In this document: piece by piece, positions 1 to 5,805 of the stretch
How positions within the stretch are numbered: position 1 is the stretch's first letter
Layout: each line of letters starts with the position of its first letter
Source of the DNA: an uncultured Eubacterium sp.
GTDB lineage: Bacteria; Bacillota; Clostridia; Lachnospirales; Lachnospiraceae
Assembly: GCA_910586445.1 (NCBI GenBank)
Contig: CAJUHV010000069.1
Coordinates: 1 to 12,347, forward strand
Direction of reading: 5' to 3'
DNA: 12,347 nucleotides
The notes under the pieces: generated by a model
Database searches by the model: none
The model's input: the letters and a program-made list of their open reading frames with translations, nothing else
What the model was told of the DNA's origin: nothing
Position numbers and translations under genes: made by a program

Positions 1-218
1 TTGACGAGCTGGCAGAAAAGGTCAGGCAGAAAAGCATGGTGGAAGGCATGCGCCAGGGCATGCGGCAGGGTATGCAGCAGGGTATGCAGCAGGGCATGCA
101 GGTGACATATCTGCTGACCAAGAATCCGGGCCTGTCCGATGAGGAGTTAAATGAGCGCACAGGATGTGATGTAGAGAGTATCCGCAAAATTCGAAAAGAG
201 ATTATGGAGCTGTCCTGA
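1..218 (+). CDS. 3' end of a probable Rpn-family (PD-(D/E)XK nuclease/putative transposase) protein, 5' truncated by the window
   Basis: The reading frame is open from base 3 and stops at TGA 216-218, so about 71 C-terminal residues are visible and the true start lies upstream. What is seen: a short charged helix (DELAEKVRQKSMVEG), four tetrapeptide repeats GMRQ/GMRQ/GMQQ/GMQQ, then a segment reading LSDEELNERTGCDVESIRKI that looks like a small helix-turn-helix. Family knowledge: Firmicute Rpn-like nucleases often end in such Gly-x-x-x repeat tails followed by a short Leu/Glu helix pair. The catalytic domain is outside the window, so the family is inferred from the tail alone and could be wrong. 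The ATG at 36 is internal to the frame and has no ribosome binding site, so it is probably not a start. A non-coding element follows directly. Confidence 0.5.
   Translation, partial: DELAEKVRQKSMVEGMRQGMRQGMQQGMQQGMQVTYLLTKNPGLSDEELNERTGCDVESIRKIRKEIMELS
45..101 (+). repeat. 12-bp tandem coding repeat (GMRQ/GMQQ)
   Basis: Four 12-bp units, GGCATGCGCCAG with variants, lie at 45-56, 57-68, 69-80 and 81-92, followed by a partial fifth at 93-101. They encode Gly-Met-(Arg/Gln)-Gln. Units three and four are identical, which suggests recent slippage-type expansion. The period keeps the frame, so copy-number change would only lengthen or shorten the tail. Confidence 0.85.
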
Positions 219-230
219 TGTTAAATAAAG

Positions 231-443
231 CCTAGAGCGTGTTTGAAAAATCATTCCCGCGATCTGCACTCCCCACTTCAAGCTTCTTGGACTGCTAATG
301 TCCAAGATGATGCGGATAATTCATCCCAAATTTAATCAACATAGCCCGCTATGCCTCATAAATTTGGGATGAATTCTCCACTAGGTGTGAAGCGGATCGT
401 GCCTGTGGGTACTTCTCACAGAAAGTATTTTCGGACACTAAAG
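231..443. repeat. MITE-like, hairpin-rich intergenic element with imperfect terminal inverted repeats
   Basis: This fills most of the 298-bp gap between the first two genes and has no credible ORF. Direct observations: a hairpin with arms TCTTGGAC (285-292) and GTCCAAGA (300-307); a perfect 17-bp inverted repeat at 318-334 and 359-375; nested inside it CATAGC/GCTATG (340-345 and 348-353); an outer pairing of 260-267 with 392-399 having one G-T step; and a small CTGTG/CACAG hairpin around 403-420. The ends are related: GTGTTTGAAAA (239-249) against GTGTCCGAAAA on the opposite strand (428-438), 9 of 11 matching. TAAAG occurs at both 226-230 and 439-443, possibly a target duplication but not flush with the ends. 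It could be a non-autonomous mobile element or a structured RNA. No convincing promoter for the kinase gene was found here. Confidence 0.6.
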
Positions 444-516
444 TTTTCTTTGGGGTAAGTTTGAGTGACTTCGTAATAATGGCTGCAGCGAAAAAATTTA
501 AAAGGAAGATGACATC

Positions 517-3066
517 ATGTTGGATAAAAAAATTAAAAGATTTTTTGTCGTGAATATTATAACGGTTCTGGCTGTATGTGTGATTGTCTTTGCATGGGTA
601 ATCTGGTATATGCAGGATCAGACTGAAAAATCTATGGTAGAAATCGGGGAAATTTATATGACCGAAGTAAGCCGGCAGATACAGCAGAAGTTCGATTCGA
701 TCACCAGCCTGCGGCTGAATCAGGTAAGTGGGATCATTCAGCGTACACCGCCTGAGGGGGAAACGTACGGGGAAGAGATGCTGGATGAGCTGAGATTCAG
801 TGCGGAAGTCAGGGAATTTGTTTATCTTGGACTTTATTCCGATGAAGGCGAAGAAGAACGGCTGCTGGGCAGTGCGCTGGATATTTACGACTATGACAGG
901 ATGTCTGAGGCACTGCGGAAAAAACAGTCTGCAATTGCGATGGCGATAGACAAATATGGGGAAAAATATCTTTTGATTGCCAAAGCAGCTGCATATCCCT
1001 TAAAAGACGGTGCAGGCAGTACGGCTCTGGTTGCGGGTGTGTCGATGCAGTATCTAAATGATGCATTGTTTTTAGATGAGAAAAATGCAAACGTTTATTC
1101 TCATGTGATTAAAAAAGACGGTACTTTTGTAATACGAAGCGGCAGCGCATTTAGGGAAAATTACTTTAACCGCCTAAAAGCAATTATGGAAGAGATGCCG
1201 GGCGAGGTCACGGAGGATTATGTCAAAGGGCTGAAAGCGGCTATACATAACGGTTCCAGTTATTCTGCCATTGTCTGGGTGGATGGGGAAAGGCGGCATA
1301 TGCTCTGTTCTCCGATTTCAAATGACGTAGACTGGTATCTGATTTCGATCATGCCAAACGGAGAACTAAATGAAAAAATCAGCAGGCTGGATGTAAAGCG
1401 TATGCTGATTATGATCGGGTCAGCTATGGTTATTGTTGTGACAATGCTGATTATATTTCTGGCGTATTACCGCCAGTCTGTCCAGCAGATGCGCGAGCTG
1501 GATAAAAAGGAGCGTGCTGCGGTCCGCGCAAATAGGGCCAAAAGTGAATTTTTGTCCAGCATGAGCCATGATATACGTACACCGATGAACGCCATTATCG
1601 GCATGACCGAAATCGCGCTCAGGAATCTGCAGGATCTGATGCGTGTTGAGGACTGTCTAAAGAAGGTACGGCTGTCCAGCAAGCACCTGCTGGGGCTGAT
1701 TAATGATGTTTTGGATATGTCTAAGATCGAAAGCGGGAAGATGACCTTGAATGTTTCCCAGATGTCCCTTAGGGAGGCAATGGATGATATAGTAAATATT
1801 ATGCAGCCGCAGGTCAAGGAACGCAATCAGTATTTTGATATATTTATCAAAGACATACAGTCGGAAAATGTATACTGCGACGGCGTGCGCCTGAACCAGG
1901 TGCTGTTAAACCTGTTGTCAAACGCAGTGAAATTCACCCCGGAGCAGGGCAGGATCGATGTGCATTTATGGCAGGAGGAATCTGAGCAGGGTGAAGAATA
2001 TGTGCGGACACATTTTCTGGTAGAAGATACAGGAATCGGCATGTCCGAAGAATTCCAGAAAAAGATCTTTGATACATTTGCCAGAGAAGAAGAGAATGAA
2101 AAGGTACAAAAGATTGTCGGGACAGGCCTTGGAACTTCTATTTTAAAAAGCATTGTCACCCTGATGGGAGGCTCTATAGAGGTGCATAGTAAACAGGGCG
2201 AGGGAAGCTCCTTTCATGTTATGATAGATTTTAAGCGGGCGCTGGGGGCTGAAGATGAGATGAAGCTGCCTGCATGGAATGTTTTAGTCGTAGACGATAA
2301 TGAGATGCTCTGCATGAGTGCGGTTGCGAATCTGGAGGGACTGGGCGTCCATGCGGACTGGACGCTGGACGGCATGCAGGCAGTAGATATGATCGAAGAG
2401 CATCATAACAAAAAAGAAGACTATCATTTTGTGCTCGTTGACTGGAAAATGCCGAATATGGATGGCATGCAGACGATACATGAGATTCATAACAGGGTGG
2501 GCAATGACATACCTATTTTCCTGATTTCGGCATATGACTGGAGTGAATTAGAAGAGCAGGCAGTGGATGCTAAAATCGAAGGATTTATATCCAAGCCTTT
2601 GTTTAAATCTACACTGTTTACGCGGCTGAAGCAGTATGCGGAAGGAGACGGAGCTGATCAGGAGTCAAATAAAGAGGACATTGACTTTGAAGGAAGGCAT
2701 GTCCTTCTGGCGGAAGACATTGATATAAACTGGGAGATTGCAAATGAGCTGTTTTCGGCTGTAGGGCTGAAGCTGGACTGGGCGGTGAACGGACAGGACT
2801 GTGTAGAAAAATTCAGCAGCTCAGAACCGGGATTTTATGATGCAGTCCTTATGGATGTGCGTATGCCGGTAATGAATGGATACGATGCGACAAAAGCAAT
2901 CCGTGCGCTTGACCGGCCGGATCATGACCTGCCGATTATTGCCATGACAGCAGATGCATTTGCGGATGATGCGCAGAGGTGTTTTGAAAGCGGGATGAAT
3001 GATCATCTGACAAAACCGCTTGATCTTAGGGAATGCATGCGGACATTTCAAAAGTATTTTAAATAA
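517..3066 (+). CDS. Membrane-bound hybrid sensor histidine kinase with two receiver domains
   Basis: An 849-residue inner-membrane sensor kinase. A first membrane helix (about 9-31) and a second (about 296-317) enclose a roughly 260-residue extracytoplasmic domain of likely Cache type. The HisKA H-box SHDIRTPMN carries the phospho-acceptor H351 and an HDxxT phosphatase motif. The ATPase domain shows the N-box (N465, N469), G1 DTGIGM (504-509) and G2 GTGLGT (535-540). Receiver 1 (about 587-705) has D593/D594, phospho-acceptor D642, S671 and K693. Receiver 2 (about 727-845) has E733/D734, D780, T811 and K833. Both receivers look intact. No HAMP, HPt or DNA-binding output domain is visible, so a separate HPt or regulator is probably needed. 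AGGAAG (503-508) sits 8 bases before the ATG and decides the start. The amino-acid binding protein gene follows 113 bp downstream under its own promoter; a sensing link between them is only inferred. Confidence 0.95.
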   Translation: MLDKKIKRFFVVNIITVLAVCVIVFAWVIWYMQDQTEKSMVEIGEIYMTEVSRQIQQKFDSITSLRLNQVSGIIQRTPPEGETYGEEMLDELRFSAEVREFVYLGLYSDEGEEERLLGSALDIYDYDRMSEALRKKQSAIAMAIDKYGEKYLLIAKAAAYPLKDGAGSTALVAGVSMQYLNDALFLDEKNANVYSHVIKKDGTFVIRSGSAFRENYFNRLKAIMEEMPGEVTEDYVKGLKAAIHNGSSYSAIVWVDGERRHMLCSPISNDVDWYLISIMPNGELNEKISRLDVKRMLIMIGSAMVIVVTMLIIFLAYYRQSVQQMRELDKKERAAVRANRAKSEFLSSMSHDIRTPMNAIIGMTEIALRNLQDLMRVEDCLKKVRLSSKHLLGLINDVLDMSKIESGKMTLNVSQMSLREAMDDIVNIMQPQVKERNQYFDIFIKDIQSENVYCDGVRLNQVLLNLLSNAVKFTPEQGRIDVHLWQEESEQGEEYVRTHFLVEDTGIGMSEEFQKKIFDTFAREEENEKVQKIVGTGLGTSILKSIVTLMGGSIEVHSKQGEGSSFHVMIDFKRALGAEDEMKLPAWNVLVVDDNEMLCMSAVANLEGLGVHADWTLDGMQAVDMIEEHHNKKEDYHFVLVDWKMPNMDGMQTIHEIHNRVGNDIPIFLISAYDWSELEEQAVDAKIEGFISKPLFKSTLFTRLKQYAEGDGADQESNKEDIDFEGRHVLLAEDIDINWEIANELFSAVGLKLDWAVNGQDCVEKFSSSEPGFYDAVLMDVRMPVMNGYDATKAIRALDRPDHDLPIIAMTADAFADDAQRCFESGMNDHLTKPLDLRECMRTFQKYFK

Positions 3067-3090
3067 TAGTCTTTGAGATGCTTAAATATA

Positions 3091-3119
3091 TTGCTTTTTT
3101 ACAGATTCTTTTGTATAAT
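3091..3119 (+). promoter_or_regulatory. Probable sigma-A promoter for the substrate-binding protein gene
   Basis: A perfect -10 box TATAAT (3114-3119) lies 17 bp after a weak -35 box TTGCTT (3091-3096). It leaves a leader of about 55 bases with a small CGGA/TCCG hairpin (3151-3162) just before the AAAGGAGG ribosome binding site (3165-3172). The transporter gene is therefore probably not dependent on kinase read-through. Confidence 0.65.
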
Positions 3120-3179
3120 GGCTAAGGTATTTTGTTTTAAGGAATTAGATCGGAAAAGTCCGCAAAAGGAGGATAATGT

Positions 3180-4040
3180 ATGAAAAAGTTAATAGCAGCT
3201 TTGTTAGCATGCACGCTGACGGCAGTGCTGCTGGCAGGATGCGGCAGTGCGCCGGATGCTGATGGATCTTCGGCTGATCAGGAGGTCAATACAGAGGCTG
3301 AGACGAAAGGTGATGATGCAGACACACAGGCAGACAGCGGGGCACAGGGCAGTTCTGGTGATTTAAAGACTGTAAAGCAGGGTGTGCTGACAATGGCAAC
3401 GAATGCATATTTCCCGCCATATGAGTATTATGAAGGCAGTGAAATAGTCGGCATAGACGTAGAGATCGCACAGGCAGTTGCCGAGAAGCTGGGACTTGAG
3501 TTAAAGATTGAGGATATGGAATTTGGTTCTATTATCATTGCGGTCACACAGGGCAGGGCTGATATGGGACTGGCAGGCATGACGGTTTCCGAGGAGCGTT
3601 TAGAGTCTGTGAACTTTACCGATTCCTATGCAACAGGCGTACAGGTTGTAATCGTTACGGAAGATTCTGAGATTGCAGGCATTGATGATCTGGAAGGCAA
3701 GAAGATCGGTACACAGCTGGGCACGACTGGAGACCAGTATTCCAAAGAAGATTTTGGAGAGGAAAATGTAGAATCTTATAATAAAGGCGCAGATGCGGTC
3801 ATGGCACTGACACAGGGCAAGGTAGACGCGGTTATTATCGATAACCAGCCGGCCATCGAATTTGTAAAAAATGCAGATGGATTAAAGATTCTGGATACGG
3901 AGTATACAGTAGAAGACTATGCAGCAGCAATTTCCAAAGAAAACGACGCGCTTACTGAGGCAATCAACGGCGCGCTTGCTGAGCTGAAGGCAGACGGAAC
4001 GGTTCAGTCTATTATTGACAGATATATAGTGACAGAATAG
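3180..4040 (+). CDS. Amino-acid ABC transporter substrate-binding lipoprotein (SBP_bac_3 family)
   Basis: A 286-residue lipoprotein that should capture a polar amino acid outside the membrane and deliver it to the permease. The N-terminus is a lipoprotein signal peptide with lipobox LAGC, placing the lipidated cysteine at C21. A flexible Asp/Glu/Ala/Ser/Gly-rich linker (about 22-62) follows, then the two-lobed family 3 binding domain (about 65-284). Family hallmarks include the YFPPYEYYEG strand, GIDVEIAQAVAEKLG (91-105), and a segment ending SEERLESVNFTDSY. R140 and D221 are placed like the residues that hold the ligand's carboxylate and amino groups in this family. Ligand specificity cannot be read from the sequence. 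AAAGGAGG lies 7 bases before the ATG. A strong terminator follows the stop codon, and the permease lies beyond it. Confidence 0.95.
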   Translation: MKKLIAALLACTLTAVLLAGCGSAPDADGSSADQEVNTEAETKGDDADTQADSGAQGSSGDLKTVKQGVLTMATNAYFPPYEYYEGSEIVGIDVEIAQAVAEKLGLELKIEDMEFGSIIIAVTQGRADMGLAGMTVSEERLESVNFTDSYATGVQVVIVTEDSEIAGIDDLEGKKIGTQLGTTGDQYSKEDFGEENVESYNKGADAVMALTQGKVDAVIIDNQPAIEFVKNADGLKILDTEYTVEDYAAAISKENDALTEAINGALAELKADGTVQSIIDRYIVTE

Positions 4041-4053
4041 ATCAGACCATACG

Positions 4054-4082
4054 AAGAGGGCATTTGAACTGCCCTCTTTTTC
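4054..4082 (+). terminator. Intrinsic terminator after the binding-protein gene
   Basis: Stem AGAGGGCA (4055-4062) pairs with TGCCCTCT (4070-4077) around a 7-base loop and runs into a T-tract (4077-4081). It lies 14 bp after the stop codon and before the permease gene. It could be leaky, giving more binding protein than permease, which is a common stoichiometry for ABC importers. Confidence 0.9.
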
Positions 4083-4094
4083 TAGATAGAAAGC

Positions 4095-4111
4095 ATTTTT
4101 CAAACACGCTC
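4095..4111 (-). repeat. Inverted 17-bp copy of the left end of the 231-443 element
   Basis: The reverse complement of this stretch is GAGCGTGTTTGAAAAAT, identical over 17 bp to 235-251. The match stops on both sides and the internal hairpins of the first element are not repeated here. It is either a solo end, a remnant, or a short motif shared by several intergenic regions in this genome. Confidence 0.8.
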
Positions 4112-4136
4112 CAGATGCGGGATCTGTTTTATTTTT
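4112..4136 (+). terminator. Weak hairpin plus T-rich tract before the permease (possible second terminator or attenuator)
   Basis: CAGAT (4112-4116) and ATCTG (4122-4126) can pair around GCGGG and are followed by a T-rich run from 4127. The stem is only 5 bp, so termination would be weak at best. It abuts the 17-bp repeat. Confidence 0.3.
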
Positions 4137-4185
4137 ATATAGAGTGCATATGGCGGAAATGTATTACATATTAAGGAGGAATATC

Positions 4186-4914
4186 GTGGGCTGGATAGAG
4201 ACATTTGCCGAGAAATTTGTAAAGGATTTTGTAGTAAAAGAGCGCTGGCGCTATATTACAAATGGACTGCAGGTCACATTGATTGTTACGTTGGGAGCGC
4301 TTATTATTGGACTTATAATCGGGATGGTAGTTGCGGTGATCCGCTCTGCGCATGACCAGATCAGTAAAGAGAAGCTGAAAAGCCCGGGCGGGCTGCTGCT
4401 CCGGCTGCTGAATCAGGCAGCAAGGCTGTATCTGACAGTGATCCGCGGTACGCCTTCTGTAGTACAGCTGCTTTTGATGTACTTTATGTTTCTTGTAAAT
4501 ACGGACAGCAAGGTGCTGGTCGCGGTCATAACATTTGGAATTAATTCCGGTGCGTATGTAGCGGAAATATTCCGTTCGGGCATTATGTCGATTGATAAAG
4601 GGCAGATGGAGGCCGGACGCTCTCTGGGACTGAGCTTTGTAAAGACCATGCAGATCATCATTCTGCCGCAGGCATTTAAAAATACGCTGCCGGCGCTGGT
4701 CAATGAAAGCATAACACTGCTAAAAGAAACATCGATCTGTGGCTATGTCGGGCTGAACGACCTGACCAGGGGCGGGGATATTATCCGTGTCGATACGTAT
4801 GACCCTCTGCTGCCGCTGCTCGGCGTAGCCGTCATATATCTGGTGATTGTCATGTTCTTTACCTGGATAATGGGAAAACTGGAGAGGGGACTTAGAGAAA
4901 GTGACAGACGCTGA
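4186..4914 (+). CDS. Polar amino-acid ABC transporter permease (HisM/GlnP-like)
   Basis: A 242-residue inner-membrane permease that would form the translocation channel for the upstream binding protein. Hydrophobic segments lie at about 29-52, 85-103, 107-125, 150-170 and 208-229, matching the usual five-helix core. The cytoplasmic EAA loop that docks the ATPase is clear: E142-A143-G144, G148 and the LPQA segment ending at A163. LYLTVIRGTP at 81-90 is typical of the family. I place the start at GTG 4186 because AAGGAGG (4173-4179) lies 6 bases before it. The longer frame from GTG 4144 has no ribosome binding site and would add 14 atypical residues. No ATP-binding subunit gene follows, although one usually does, so the ATPase must be elsewhere or shared. 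Confidence 0.92.
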   Translation: MGWIETFAEKFVKDFVVKERWRYITNGLQVTLIVTLGALIIGLIIGMVVAVIRSAHDQISKEKLKSPGGLLLRLLNQAARLYLTVIRGTPSVVQLLLMYFMFLVNTDSKVLVAVITFGINSGAYVAEIFRSGIMSIDKGQMEAGRSLGLSFVKTMQIIILPQAFKNTLPALVNESITLLKETSICGYVGLNDLTRGGDIIRVDTYDPLLPLLGVAVIYLVIVMFFTWIMGKLERGLRESDRR

Positions 4915-5043
4915 GAATTTTTCATCAGTTCTTAATATTAAAATGTAAGAATATGCTTATGAAAATGTTACAAATAGACGAAATATATTACAAAAGCATT
5001 TTTCAATGATATTTGCATTAATTTCGGATAGGGGGAAATATTT

Positions 5044-5679
5044 ATGAGTCTGGCAGTTTCAGGTTATGTAAAACAATTTTACAAAGGGAATACATTTGGC
5101 GCGACAGCGACCGGCAGATCCGGCAGTGATGCACGCAAGCTGGTTCCGGCAGATATTAAGGCGATAAGGCGTGCGGTAAAGAATCTGGGCAGTTATGATT
5201 ATGATGACGGCGAAGGCAGCGAACTGATGAATAAGGTGCAGGCATTTGTCAATACTTACAATAATTATATGGATTCAGGCAAAGAAATGGACAATGACCA
5301 GATCGACCGTTATATGTCCAAATTAAAAAAGCTAACAAGAGAGCATGAGAGCGAGCTGTCTGAAATCGGGATTACCAGAATGAGCAGCGGAAAGCTCAAG
5401 GTAGATAAAGAAAAGCTGCAGGATACCAGCAGGTACTGGGTCGGCAAGGTGTTTTCTGACGAGGCAGAATATGGCAGGCAGGTGGATAAAATCATGAAAA
5501 ATACCGACCGTATGTTTGTCAGAAACAATCTTGGGGCACCAAAGCAGGATCCGGTTAAAAAGACATCCAAAAATGATACACAGACGGCGGCTGTTTCCAA
5601 TGCGCAGAATATGGATGCTGCGCTGGCACAGCAGCTGGCGCAGGTTCTGGAGGGCGGCAGGTTTAATGTTTCAGTATAA
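5044..5679 (+). CDS. Orphan protein with FliD C-terminal-like region
   Basis: A 211-residue, probably soluble protein with no signal peptide or membrane helix. Residues about 60-160 resemble the C-terminal part of the flagellar filament cap FliD (hook-associated protein 2). The segment KVQAFVNTYNNYM is followed by LSEIGITRMSSGKLKVDKEKL (split as LSEIGITRMSSG and KLKVDKEKL) and VGKVFSDE, matching the FliD pattern of a helix, 'GI-x-x-x-x-x-G-x-L-x-x-D', then 'LF'. The long N-terminal and D2-D3 regions of full FliD are missing. The tail (about 165-211) is polar, then Ala/Gln-rich. An AGGGGG ribosome binding site (5030-5035) precedes the ATG by 8 bases. No flagellar genes are adjacent. It may be a non-flagellar scaffold or secreted protein built on this fold; function unknown. 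Confidence 0.8.
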   Translation: MSLAVSGYVKQFYKGNTFGATATGRSGSDARKLVPADIKAIRRAVKNLGSYDYDDGEGSELMNKVQAFVNTYNNYMDSGKEMDNDQIDRYMSKLKKLTREHESELSEIGITRMSSGKLKVDKEKLQDTSRYWVGKVFSDEAEYGRQVDKIMKNTDRMFVRNNLGAPKQDPVKKTSKNDTQTAAVSNAQNMDAALAQQLAQVLEGGRFNVSV

Positions 5680-5735
5680 ATCAGGCATATATTTGGGCTG
5701 GCATTTTTTTCCTTGTAAAGATTTGCTTTTTTTCA

Positions 5736-5764
5736 TTGAAGACAGCGGGCAAATAGTATATAAT
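5736..5764 (+). promoter_or_regulatory. Probable sigma-A promoter for the LRR operon
   Basis: TTGAAG (5736-5741) and a perfect TATAAT (5759-5764) are separated by 17 bp. This lies 41 bp before the first LRR gene and is the only good promoter candidate between 5680 and 9905. The gene's ribosome binding site is an unusual run of six G's (5794-5799), 6 bases from the ATG at 5806. Confidence 0.7.
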
Positions 5765-5805
5765 TCTAATAGAAAAATTCAAAAGCAGAACATGGGGGGA
5801 TAGAA

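Noticed and set aside
450..490. A sigma-A promoter for the kinase gene at TAATAAT (474-480)
   Set aside because: No acceptable -35 element lies 16-18 bp upstream, so it was not annotated.
809..3051. Several minus-strand frames within the kinase gene
   Set aside because: They are antisense shadows of a confidently identified coding region and lack start signals.
4144..4185. Upstream GTG start for the permease
   Set aside because: It has no ribosome binding site, and the extension would be encoded across the clear AAGGAGG site serving GTG 4186.
4915..5043. Promoter or terminator in the gap before the FliD-like gene
   Set aside because: TTACAA occurs twice but without a properly spaced -10 box, and there is no convincing hairpin with a T-run after the permease.
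5516..5803. 95-codon frame overlapping the end of the FliD-like gene and running to the next gene
   Set aside because: It is a frame-shadow of the 5044-5679 gene, has no ribosome binding site, has an Arg/Trp-rich composition unlike a real protein, and runs across the LRR promoter.
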